Below are positions 1-7,055 of a DNA stretch of 29,506 nt, one piece after another. The notes below the pieces were generated by a model. The model was not told the DNA's origin and made no database searches. It worked only from the letters and a program-made list of their open reading frames with translations. The position numbers were made by a program, and so were the translations under genes. The DNA comes from an uncultured Collinsella sp. (GTDB taxonomy: Bacteria > Actinomycetota > Coriobacteriia > Coriobacteriales > Coriobacteriaceae): the NCBI GenBank assembly GCA_900754525.1, contig CAAEDE010000041.1, positions 1 through 29,506 on the forward strand, read 5' to 3'. Within the stretch, counting starts at the first letter, position 1, and every line of letters starts with the position of its first letter.

Positions 1-1087
1 ACCAGGCGCCGCCGACGTAGGCCCAGCCGGAGGCGAGGGCGCCGGAGCCCGTCGCGTAGTACCATGTGCCGCCGTCGAGGACCCATCCGGTCGCCATCGA
101 GCCGGAGCCGTTGAACCAGTACATGGAGCCGTTGCACTCATGGAGCCCGGTGGCCATTACACCGCCCGCGTCGGGGTCGAGCCAATACCAGGCTCCGCCC
201 TGGCGCAACCATCCGGTATACGCTTTGCCGTCAGAGGTTGCGTAATACCAAGTGCCCTCTTTTAACTGCCAGTAATAAAGAGAGACATCAACATACGCGT
301 AATTCATATCAACGTTTCCGCTAATACCAGAAACTTTTCCGCGGCTTGTATACTGCCAAAAGCTGTAACTGCCGGTATAGTGACATTGGGAGTTGTATTG
401 AGCAATCCAATGATCCCAAGAACCGCTCTTAAATACAGGGTCGGTCAATATATTGTTAAACCAATTTAGGTTTGCATAAATGCCTGGCTTATATCCAGCA
501 CTAGAAATCTTATTACAGAATATCTGAGCTCTAGATGCAATTCCGGATTGACGACCATCTGCAATAATTGTCTTGTCCTCAAGATCGTAATACACCGGTA
601 GCCTAGGATTGTGCCCCGATAGGCAGTCAATCACCATGGACGCCTCATCGGCTGCCTGTTGATTATCAAAAGCATATGAATAGATATAGACGCCGTAAGG
701 AATTCCGAGTCGCTCGCACTCAGAAATATTTCGATTAAATTGATAGTCAACTCGACCGCCCCAAGATGGAGCGCCAAATCCAACACGCAGAATAGCGAAA
801 TCGATACCAGAAGCCTTAACAGCATTCCAGTCAATACGTCCTTGATGCTCACTGACATCGATGCCCTGCGCCGTAGCCCCATCGGGAAGAATGTCCATGG
901 ACAATAAGGCTATTCCATCTTCTTCGGAAGAAGCATCATCTACGACCAATTGCCCATCTTCATAACGCCAGGAATTCTCAACTAGGGACCGCGCAGCTTC
1001 CGCGTTCGAGGGGAAAACAAACACAGAAATGGGCGCAAGGACCATCAGCACCAACAATGCCGAAAATAACTTAAGATGTTTGCTCAT
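1..1087 (-). CDS. GH25-family lysozyme with C-terminal cell-wall-binding repeats (3' end outside window)
   Basis: This secreted peptidoglycan muramidase is open for 362 codons and runs off the left edge. An N-terminal signal peptide covers about residues 1-32 (hydrophobic core followed by NAEA). The GH25 domain spans about 73-270: it starts with GIDVSEHQG (D77) and carries the family's D-x-E pair in YYDLED (D168, E170), then FWQYTS near 243 and the GNVDMN end motif near 257-262. From about residue 270, repeats of the form TGWxxxGGxWYY follow, resembling choline-/wall-binding repeats, and more probably lie beyond the edge. The ATG start has a GAGG Shine-Dalgarno (minus strand, plus coordinates 1093-1096) five bases upstream. 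It is the last of three wall-binding genes on this strand but is separated from the next by a terminator and about 260 bases, so it probably has its own promoter. The GH25 assignment is firm from motifs; the ligand of the repeats is unknown. Confidence 0.93.
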   Translation of the reverse strand, partial: MSKHLKLFSALLVLMVLAPISVFVFPSNAEAARSLVENSWRYEDGQLVVDDASSEEDGIALLSMDILPDGATAQGIDVSEHQGRIDWNAVKASGIDFAILRVGFGAPSWGGRVDYQFNRNISECERLGIPYGVYIYSYAFDNQQAADEASMVIDCLSGHNPRLPVYYDLEDKTIIADGRQSGIASRAQIFCNKISSAGYKPGIYANLNWFNNILTDPVFKSGSWDHWIAQYNSQCHYTGSYSFWQYTSRGKVSGISGNVDMNYAYVDVSLYYWQLKEGTWYYATSDGKAYTGWLRQGGAWYWLDPDAGGVMATGLHECNGSMYWFNGSGSMATGWVLDGGTWYYATGSGALASGWAYVGGAW

Positions 1088-1308
1088 GTAAACCTCGTCA
1101 TTCGTTCTTGTTTGCGTTTAGCTTACAGCATGGCTGTGAAAGATTTCCGAACATCCAACTGGACAAGATGCCATCTAGGACGACAAATAACTGCACGCAA
1201 CACCACAATGTAAACAAGAACTTCCCAGCAGGGTGAAACCAAGGACTCCTAGTCCCTACTCTTAGCCCCAAAGAATGCCGACATCAGTTAGCTTTCAAAC
1301 CAGATGTC

Positions 1309-1339
1309 AAAAAGGTAGGGGACCCAGAGAGTCCCCTAC
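1309..1339 (-). terminator. Rho-independent terminator of the NlpC/P60-like gene
   Basis: On the minus strand a perfect 9-bp stem (GTAGGGGAC at the 1331-1339 side, GTCCCCTAC at the 1315-1323 side) with a 7-base loop is followed, after one C, by five T. It lies 11 bases past the stop codon of the upstream gene, so it should end that transcript before the GH25 gene. Confidence 0.85.
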
Positions 1340-1350
1340 AACGCGGAATT

Positions 1351-3582
1351 CTAACGAATCAAGATTACTTTCGATGGGCCCAAAGCAGTCAAACCGGAGA
1401 TGCGATTTCCATAACCATCACTATGCCAGAACAAATTTTCGCTCGGCGAATTGCCCCAGAAAAAGCCAATGTGGCTATCGTCCGCATATGGGTTGTAAGG
1501 ATTGAAGAACACAATGTCCCCCTTACGAGCCAAACCACTACGTAACAACTCATCAATAGAGTTGAAATAAGTCACGTTCGCACACGTATCGATAGCGTAG
1601 CCGTACCAACGATAAGCGTTTACGCAGCCGCCCCTTCCGGGACCTCCACTCCAAGGGGAATGGCTCTGCTCGGCGGCAATGGGAGCTAAATTCCCGCCCG
1701 CCTTCATATATGCATGCGATACAAATCCACCACAATTCATGCCCGTATAACCGTCCCAACGCGGATCACCCTTTGGGTACATGCACGTTTCCTGGCTGAG
1801 ATGCGTGTCGTAGCGTGTTCCACGGTAATAGCCGTCGTTTTCGTGGCTCATAAGCCAATTGACCAGGCTGGACCTATTGACCCCCAAAACAGAACCAGAC
1901 GTATTCAACCATGCACCACTTGCATTGAAGTAATAGTCAACGCCATCGATTTTCAGCCACCCGTTAGCAAACATGGCACCCGAAGGCTGGAGCCAGTACC
2001 ACGTACCGCCGTCATTAAGCCATCCAGTTTTCATCTTGAATGTGGAAGGGTCCATCCAATACCACGCACCGTTGACATATTGCCAACCAGACTTAAGGAC
2101 ACCATTGGAAGATGCGTAGTACCAAGTATTGCCACTTTCGCCAGAAGCGTCTTTCGACATAATCCAACCAGACGCCACGTTAACGACACCATTCGCATCC
2201 GCATAGAAAACCGCATCTCCAATATGAATCACACCTGGCAATGAAGACGAGTCAGTACGATCAGCGACTACAGGAGATCCATCAGATGAAGTAGGCAACG
2301 GCTCGCTCAGTGCTCCAGACGAATTCGCCCATGCCATACCATCGTTCAAGTTGATCCAGCACGAAGATGCCATTGCACCGGAATCATAAGAAAAATAGCG
2401 CTTGCTTCCTACCGCAAATTCACCAGTACGCATTGCGCCGGATACATCATCAAGGTAATACCAGGCGCTTCCGGACTTTACCCATCGCCCTCGTTGAATA
2501 GCTCCGTTTGATGCGGCGTAATACCAAGTACCATCAGCAAGTGCCCAGCCTGTTGCCATGGCACCTGAGCTCGTAAGGAAATAGGTGGACGAGCCCACTT
2601 GCACAAAGCCCGTGAGCATAATATGGCTTCCTGGATCCAGGTAATACCAAGAATTCCCTAGAAGCAACCAACCTCCATGCAGTAAGCCGTTGGAGTCAGC
2701 GTAATACCAGTTGTTGTCAATAAGTGCCCACTGGGAGGATAGCATGGCCCCTGAACTGTTAAAGATATAAGAGGTGCCATTGCATTCATTCAGCCCGGTG
2801 GCCATAGAACCGTCTGCAGGATCAAGCCAGTACCAACGACCCCCATCCGAGAGCCAGCCCTTTACCAGAGCGCCAGAGCCGGAAAAATAATGCCAGACAG
2901 AAGCATCAAGATGCCATCCGATAAGCATTGCACCAGAAGAAGAGAATCCATACGTGGCTCCCCCAATCTGCAGCATCGCATCGTGGACCATCTTGCCCTC
3001 ATCATCCAGCCAATACCAGTTGCTGCCGTCTGAAAGCCAGCCTTTTACCATGGCGCCAGAACCGGAGAAATAACGCCAAGCAGAAGTGGAGCCCGTAGAA
3101 TCTAGGTACCAGCCGACACGCATTGCGCCCGAAGAGGAGAAGGCATACGTCGCACCCCCGACTTGAACCAACCCATCCTGAGCCATTCGACCTTCGTCGT
3201 CGAACCAGTACCAGCTACCGTTTATATGTCTCCAAGAAGAAACAGCGATTGTTCCGTCGGACAAGCCCCAACGCCAAAAACCAGCCCCTTCTTCGGGTGA
3301 TATCCACCCCTGATGCCAAACAATTTGATTCGAAACCTCAGAAGGGGTCTCATTATCCACCTGAGAGTTCTGCTCGACAGCGAAGGTCGAATCGCGCTGA
3401 GCATCAATGGCTGACTCAACAGAGGCAATAGCAGCGTTAGATGCGGAACCTTCGTCAGTGTTATTCGAATCAAGGGCGTATAACATCGAGGGCGAACTCA
3501 AAAGGAGCCCCAAAGAAACAAGGCCGGAAAAGACCAGCACCCCGAATGAGCATTTCTTCATAGCAGCACGGTATCCAATCAC
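1351..3582 (-). CDS. Secreted NlpC/P60-like peptidoglycan hydrolase with long array of cell-wall-binding repeats
   Basis: A 743-residue exported protein. A signal peptide lies at about 8-37 (KK, then a hydrophobic stretch ending near LYALDS). Residues of about 80-575 are repeats of roughly 20 residues built on W-Y-W/Y-x-(D/A)-x-x-G-x-(M/L) and SSGAM-x-x-G-W. The C-terminal 140 residues form a papain-like NlpC/P60-type domain: MNCGGFVSHAY supplies the probable catalytic Cys617, DDSHIGFFWG the probable His704, and FWHSDG (His720) a possible third polar residue. Such domains cut peptide bonds in peptidoglycan or amide bonds of similar substrates. Start choice is uncertain. The GTG at 3582 has a GGGG seven bases upstream; an ATG at 3561 would give a tighter signal peptide (736 aa) but has no clear ribosome site. 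It lies 59 bases behind the 3642-4898 gene, so co-transcription is possible. Confidence 0.85.
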   Translation of the reverse strand: MIGYRAAMKKCSFGVLVFSGLVSLGLLLSSPSMLYALDSNNTDEGSASNAAIASVESAIDAQRDSTFAVEQNSQVDNETPSEVSNQIVWHQGWISPEEGAGFWRWGLSDGTIAVSSWRHINGSWYWFDDEGRMAQDGLVQVGGATYAFSSSGAMRVGWYLDSTGSTSAWRYFSGSGAMVKGWLSDGSNWYWLDDEGKMVHDAMLQIGGATYGFSSSGAMLIGWHLDASVWHYFSGSGALVKGWLSDGGRWYWLDPADGSMATGLNECNGTSYIFNSSGAMLSSQWALIDNNWYYADSNGLLHGGWLLLGNSWYYLDPGSHIMLTGFVQVGSSTYFLTSSGAMATGWALADGTWYYAASNGAIQRGRWVKSGSAWYYLDDVSGAMRTGEFAVGSKRYFSYDSGAMASSCWINLNDGMAWANSSGALSEPLPTSSDGSPVVADRTDSSSLPGVIHIGDAVFYADANGVVNVASGWIMSKDASGESGNTWYYASSNGVLKSGWQYVNGAWYWMDPSTFKMKTGWLNDGGTWYWLQPSGAMFANGWLKIDGVDYYFNASGAWLNTSGSVLGVNRSSLVNWLMSHENDGYYRGTRYDTHLSQETCMYPKGDPRWDGYTGMNCGGFVSHAYMKAGGNLAPIAAEQSHSPWSGGPGRGGCVNAYRWYGYAIDTCANVTYFNSIDELLRSGLARKGDIVFFNPYNPYADDSHIGFFWGNSPSENLFWHSDGYGNRISGLTALGPSKVILIR

Positions 3583-3587
3583 GCAGC

Positions 3588-3615
3588 GACCCCGTCACCT
3601 CAGGGCAACGGGGTC
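3588..3615 (-). other. Intercistronic hairpin covering the ribosome-binding region of the downstream gene
   Basis: Arms GACCCCGT (3588-3595) and ACGGGGTC (3608-3615) pair perfectly over 8 bp with a 12-base loop. On the minus strand no T tract follows, so it is not a standard terminator. It sits between two co-oriented wall-binding genes, and its proximal arm contains the GGGG seven bases before the GTG start at 3582. The loop contains a GAGG. It could mask translation initiation or protect mRNA ends; this is inference. Confidence 0.4.
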
Positions 3616-3641
3616 TCAATCAAAACTAACTCAGTAATGTG

Positions 3642-4898
3642 CTAGCCAATTTGCTGGCAGTTTTTGCACTCTCGTGAGGCACCACGCCTCTGGGCCTCCT
3701 GAATAGAGATCTGCGAATAACCCTTTGCGTCCTTACCAACGGTACGGCACTTATGCGTATGGTAAACATTGCTACCGTTCTTATACCAAACTAGGCCGTA
3801 GCCCGGAATCCACTTACCGTCCTCGCCGACATAATAGGAGCCGATCCAGGCATTCGTAGCCATGGCACCGGAAGACTGGAGGTAGTAGTCGCCGACCCAG
3901 GAGTCGTGGGCCATAGCGCCGGAACCGCTAAAGTAGTACCAGGCGCCGCCGATCTGACGCCAGCCGGTGGCCATCGCGCCGGAATCGTCGAACCAGTACC
4001 AAACTCCACCAACGTTGGCCCAAGAGTTAGAGGCCATAGCACCCGAACCTCCGAGCCAATACCACGTGCCGCCATTGCTGAGCCAGCCGGTTGCCATGGC
4101 GCCCGAAACACTCGCATAGTACCAAGAGCCGCCTGCCAAGAACCAGCCGGTAGCCATCGCGCCGGAATCGCCGAACCAGTACCAGGAGCCGCCCAGGCTG
4201 CGCCAGCCATTAGCAACCATGGCGCCCGAGCCATCGAGGTAGAACCACGTACCGCCGATATTGAGCCAGCCAGTGACCATCGCACCGGAAGCGTTGGCGT
4301 AGTACCACGTCCCCGAAACGTTGATCCAGCCGGTCAGCATGACACCATACTCGTCGAAATAATACCAAGTTCCACCGATATTATGCCAACCGGTCAGCAG
4401 TTCGCCACTGGAGGTCGCATAGAACCACTTTCCATAGATGGAGTCATAGAGCCAGCCGCTATGCTGCATGCGGCCATCGGCGTTGGCACCAGGGGTGTTC
4501 AGGAAGTAATTCTTGCCGTCAATCTGAACTCGGCCGTATGCCATATCATGGCTTTCGGGGTAGAAGTAATACTTGTCCCCACCGATAGACTGCCAGCCCG
4601 ACACCGCGATCCCGTCAGCGCCAAAATAGTACCAGACAGCTTCGTATTCGTTATGCCACTGGTTCGTGACCATGGCGCCAGTTTCGGGATCGAAATAGCG
4701 AAGGTTGCCGTCCTCGCACCGAACGAGTCCAGTCTTCGGACGACCGTCGGAACACCATTCCGTAATCGGTCCACCGCCTCCGCCACCGCCAGCAATATCA
4801 GCAAATGAGGGCGCCGGGGCAACCGTCATGCAGACAGCGGCAAATGCAACAACTCCCAGCACTGTTAGTCCGCGCCATCTTTCTCGAAGGTTTTTCAT
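3642..4898 (-). CDS. Secreted cell-wall-binding repeat protein with C-terminal Ada-like Cys/His module
   Basis: This is a 418-residue exported protein. The signal peptide covers residues 1-33 (RERWRG, hydrophobic core, ending SFADIA) and is followed by a run of seven glycines (37-43). Residues of about 50-365 consist of wall-binding repeats (GW-x-x-x-G-G-x-WYY/WYW-x-x-x-SGAM-x-T). No recognised hydrolase domain is present. The last 45 residues form a separate module, VYHTHKC (H380, C384), then EAQRRGASRECKNC (C411, C414). This matches the Y-H-x-x-x-C ... E-A-x-x-x-G-x-x-x-C-x-x-C arrangement of Ada-type zinc-binding hairpins found at the ends of some nucleases and surface proteins. The ATG start is set by AAAGGA six bases upstream. 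It is first in the run with the NlpC/P60-like gene. Role is unknown; a wall-associated adhesin or zinc-binding protein is a guess. Confidence 0.85.
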   Translation of the reverse strand: MKNLRERWRGLTVLGVVAFAAVCMTVAPAPSFADIAGGGGGGGPITEWCSDGRPKTGLVRCEDGNLRYFDPETGAMVTNQWHNEYEAVWYYFGADGIAVSGWQSIGGDKYYFYPESHDMAYGRVQIDGKNYFLNTPGANADGRMQHSGWLYDSIYGKWFYATSSGELLTGWHNIGGTWYYFDEYGVMLTGWINVSGTWYYANASGAMVTGWLNIGGTWFYLDGSGAMVANGWRSLGGSWYWFGDSGAMATGWFLAGGSWYYASVSGAMATGWLSNGGTWYWLGGSGAMASNSWANVGGVWYWFDDSGAMATGWRQIGGAWYYFSGSGAMAHDSWVGDYYLQSSGAMATNAWIGSYYVGEDGKWIPGYGLVWYKNGSNVYHTHKCRTVGKDAKGYSQISIQEAQRRGASRECKNCQQIG

Positions 4899-4938
4899 AC
4901 GACATCCTTTCTCCGAGATTTAAGGCTCTCTTAAGTTA

Positions 4939-4966
4939 TTTTTAAACTATCAATTCAGTATTTCAA
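4939..4966 (-). promoter_or_regulatory. Candidate promoter for the 3642-4898 gene
   Basis: On the minus strand TTGAAA (4961-4966) and TAAAAA (4939-4944) are separated by 16 bases, in an AT-rich stretch about 40 bases before the ATG at 4898. The -35 matches five of six consensus bases and the -10 four of six. No experimental support. Confidence 0.4.
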
Positions 4967-5082
4967 CGGGAAATCGATAAAAGGTGTCTTTGTGACTGCA
5001 ATTTAAATATGAGTCGCCACACCTCAACCGTTACGCTAAATAGCTTCTGAGTCAAACCGAGCACATAAGCGAACCAATTTAA

Positions 5083-5217
5083 TTAATACGGCCACCTAAA
5101 AATCCTGACACACGTTTTCGATATGACAAGAGCCGCTTCAACGAGGAGTACTTGAACCCCACCGCTCTTGCAGCTCTTGAGGATACTTTGCCGGATCTTG
5201 GAATTACTTCGCTCTAA
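5083..5217 (+). pseudogene. Possible 3' remnant of an unknown plus-strand gene
   Basis: A frame open for 44 codons ends in TAA at 5215-5217 with no credible start. Its last part reads like normal protein (RYDKSRFNEEYLNPTALAAL and then LPDLGITSL), unlike the surrounding AT-rich noncoding DNA. Its stop codon overlaps the stop of the opposite-strand glycosyltransferase tail. I do not recognise the family, and a chance open frame is possible. The rest of 4899-5213 holds only the candidate promoter. Confidence 0.22.
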
Positions 5218-5402
5218 AGCGAGAAGTACTCACTATCGGAGGATAGGTTTGGTCCGAGCCACGGATCGCCTCCCAAGAAGAACTCAGGCCAGCGCTGCAT
5301 GAACAGCGCCTGTTCGCGCTTCCAGCGGCGCAGCTTTTCCTCGTTGGCCTCTTCCCTGCCGCGCGAGGTGAACTCGTAGTGGCACAGCTCGGCATAGGGC
5401 AT
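5214..5402 (-). pseudogene. Duplicated C-terminal tail of the tandem-domain glycosyltransferase
   Basis: This 62-codon frame is a second copy of the last 61 residues of the 828-residue glycosyltransferase at 7056-9542. It begins PYAELCHYEFTSRG and ends LSSDSEYFSL; 54 of 61 residues match by my count. At DNA level 5213-5400 aligns without gaps to 7055-7242, with 23 mismatches by hand count, 19 of them in the 80 bases next to the stop codon. Homology stops abruptly just upstream of PYAEL. By chance or selection an ATG there is preceded by GGAGGAGGG, so a 62-residue peptide could be translated. It has no catalytic residues. I take it as a truncated gene copy left by a rearrangement that also brought in, or flanked, the Abi_2 gene. 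Confidence 0.8.
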
Positions 5403-5433
5403 TTGCCCTCCTCCAGCAAAACACTGTCACTAA

Positions 5434-5580
5434 CTTAGCCCACCAACCTCGCCATTTGTTAAGCAACAAGTGCGAGCGGTAGGTATTGATCTACAACCGT
5501 TGGGGATTGAAAAAAATGCAGTAGCCGAAAACGTAATATCTTCCGATTGGCGCGGCATAAAAATAGAGGGCGTCCCATAA
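5434..5580 (+). pseudogene. Possible 3' remnant of an unknown plus-strand gene
   Basis: An open frame of 48 codons ends in TAA at 5578-5580. Its later part looks protein-like (VRAVGIDLQPLGIEKNAVAE, then SSDWRGIKIEGVP), but there is no good start codon or ribosome site. The stop falls inside the hairpin that terminates the opposing Abi_2 gene. The family is not recognised. The opposite-strand frame over the same bases is rich in Arg, Phe and Leu and reads less like protein, which is why I favour the plus strand. Low confidence. Confidence 0.2.
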
Positions 5581-5593
5581 AGAGAAGCCCCCT
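5557..5593 (-). terminator. Probable Rho-independent terminator of the Abi_2 gene
   Basis: On the minus strand AGGGGGC (5587-5593) pairs with GCCCTCT (5565-5571) over 7 bp including one G-U pair. The loop is 15 bases and a run of five T follows after one A (complement of 5559-5563). It begins about 50 bases past the Abi_2 stop codon. Confidence 0.55.
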
Positions 5594-5645
5594 TGCAAAA
5601 CGGCCGAACCGCTTTTCGAAGTGGAAAATATTTTGCACCAGATGC

Positions 5646-6659
5646 CTAGGAATCGCAAGAAGGCATATCTTCAGCGTCACACAAATACCATGCGCCGATC
5701 ACTTTCGACAAAAACGAGAAGGAGGAAGTTATGACCTCCGCACCTTTATAGTAGTTGATGTTGCGATTTGCCCTAGAAATAAACTTGGAAAGCGATTGTG
5801 CTTTGTGCTTAATAACGCCTTTAGACGACACCTCTTTGTGCAGATATAGCGTTGTGACAATCTGGCGTATTCGCTCATTGCTCATCCTTGCCTTACGCTG
5901 ATAAGAGCCAACCCCATCTATTTTGCTCAATGCCTTCATAACACCGTTATTTGCCCTTCGGGCATTCTCACCCGAAGCAAGACCATTAAGAATGCAACTA
6001 TTGTGAGCACACGCGTTGCGGAGATCTTTTGCCGCGCGAAGCAAATAAAACCTATCGCGAAGCTCATCATCGTCAAACCGTTTGGCGCAAAACAAAATGA
6101 ATGAATTAAAGGCGCCAAAGGTAATAACTTCCAGAAAGGCCCAGACAGGCATATTAAAACCACTGTATTTTGCAAGAATGCCTGCAGAATAGGCACTCGA
6201 CTCACAACGTGAAATCTCTTTTTTAACCCAGTTGGTCACATTCCCCTTGCTATCAAATGTATCCTGCTCGCTCAAATAGTCTTGAACGATTTCGTAACCG
6301 TCCTCGGCATGCTGCTCTATCCTGCCCAGCAAGTCAACTTTGCAGAAGTGCTCGATATCAAGAGTGAGTGAAATCATCTCGTTTCGAAGCAACATATCGA
6401 TAATCGAAAGGTCAACAAGCATCTTGAAATCTAAGTTGACATATTCACCCTTGCGTTTTCCATCAGAAACCTTTGGAAATCCGGTGCGGTACGAGCGCAA
6501 GCGAAAGTAATTGTTGTTCTTCGTCAGATACTCGACTGCCTCTGCCTCGCTCATATAGCGGAAACGGACACCCTTGCTCTTAAGATGGGAGACTTGTTCC
6601 CAAGGAGTAAGCCAAGGCTTTTGATCGCACATATCTTGTTGACGAATAGGACTATTCAT
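5646..6659 (-). CDS. Abi family (Abi_2/AbiD-F type) HEPN protein, putative phage-abortive-infection factor
   Basis: A 337-residue protein, typical length for the Abi_2 family. Diagnostic features are the N-terminal KPWLTPWEQVSHLKSKGV (about 14-31), the following NNYFRLRSYRTGF (about 49-61), and the later LRNACAHNSC, where R214 and H219 form an R-x4-H HEPN ribonuclease motif. Known members arrest phage development in lactococci, probably through RNA cleavage; whether this one is active is inferred only from the intact motif. The ATG start has GGAGAG four bases upstream. The gene stands alone, is clearly more AT-rich than its neighbours, and lies between the full glycosyltransferase gene and a copy of that gene's tail. 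This suggests acquisition by transfer. No partner antitoxin gene is seen beside it. Confidence 0.85.
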   Translation of the reverse strand: MNSPIRQQDMCDQKPWLTPWEQVSHLKSKGVRFRYMSEAEAVEYLTKNNNYFRLRSYRTGFPKVSDGKRKGEYVNLDFKMLVDLSIIDMLLRNEMISLTLDIEHFCKVDLLGRIEQHAEDGYEIVQDYLSEQDTFDSKGNVTNWVKKEISRCESSAYSAGILAKYSGFNMPVWAFLEVITFGAFNSFILFCAKRFDDDELRDRFYLLRAAKDLRNACAHNSCILNGLASGENARRANNGVMKALSKIDGVGSYQRKARMSNERIRQIVTTLYLHKEVSSKGVIKHKAQSLSKFISRANRNINYYKGAEVITSSFSFLSKVIGAWYLCDAEDMPSCDS

Positions 6660-6695
6660 TGCGCTCTCCAGCGTATTTGATGAAATAACAGATTG

Positions 6696-6724
6696 ATTTT
6701 ATCCTAACTTTAAATACCTATTAA
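6696..6724 (-). promoter_or_regulatory. Candidate promoter of the Abi_2 gene
   Basis: On the minus strand TTAATA (6719-6724) and TAAAAT (6696-6701) are spaced 17 bases apart, with the -10 about 36 bases before the ATG. The -10 matches five of six consensus bases and the -35 four of six. Confidence 0.4.
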
Positions 6725-6938
6725 ACAGCCGGACGCTCATGCAAATACATCATGGCGCGCCGCCGTCCATCTTGCCTTGAGCTCGTTACAACATTTGCAT
6801 TAGCTTCCACAGAATTAGGAGGAGTATCCTCTCGCTATCTCATTTTGAGCTGAGTAACATCGTAAATTGACCCGACCTGAGCCACTGTCCAGCACACGGT
6901 GCAGAAACCCTCCCCCAAGAAAGAAGTTTTTATCGCAC

Positions 6939-7052
6939 TTACACCCACCAAGGCTCCTCTTCATACTTTTCCGCATAGGGAGAACGACACCTACTAGCAA
7001 ACTCATAAACCAATAGATAGAGTTCATATGCGTCGCGATCTATCCACGCCAT
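6939..7052 (-). CDS. Candidate 37-residue small protein directly behind the glycosyltransferase
   Basis: An ATG three bases after the stop codon of the 828-residue glycosyltransferase opens a 37-codon frame (MAWIDRDAYELYLLVYEFAS, ending in EEEPWWV, stop TAA). The composition is protein-like, with regularly spaced Tyr, Glu and Trp, and the position would allow translational coupling to the gene before it. There is no good Shine-Dalgarno and no recognised family. It may be a genuine small gene, the start of a gene whose body was lost in the rearrangement here, or chance. I see no other supportable gene in the remaining 6660-6938. Confidence 0.3.
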   Translation of the reverse strand: MAWIDRDAYELYLLVYEFASRCRSPYAEKYEEEPWWV

Positions 7053-7055
7053 TTT

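Noticed and set aside
1900..3250. Periodic DNA repeats that could be mistaken for a CRISPR or tandem repeat array
   Set aside because: The period of about 60 bases corresponds to 20-residue protein repeats in frame, with no constant repeat/variable spacer structure.
3906..4808. 300-codon plus-strand open frame with regular repeats
   Set aside because: The repeats are the reverse complement of the wall-binding repeats; no start context and no function expected.
6815..7027. 70-codon minus-strand open frame
   Set aside because: No ribosome site and an unlikely composition; the alternative 37-codon frame at 6939-7052 in another phase is more protein-like.
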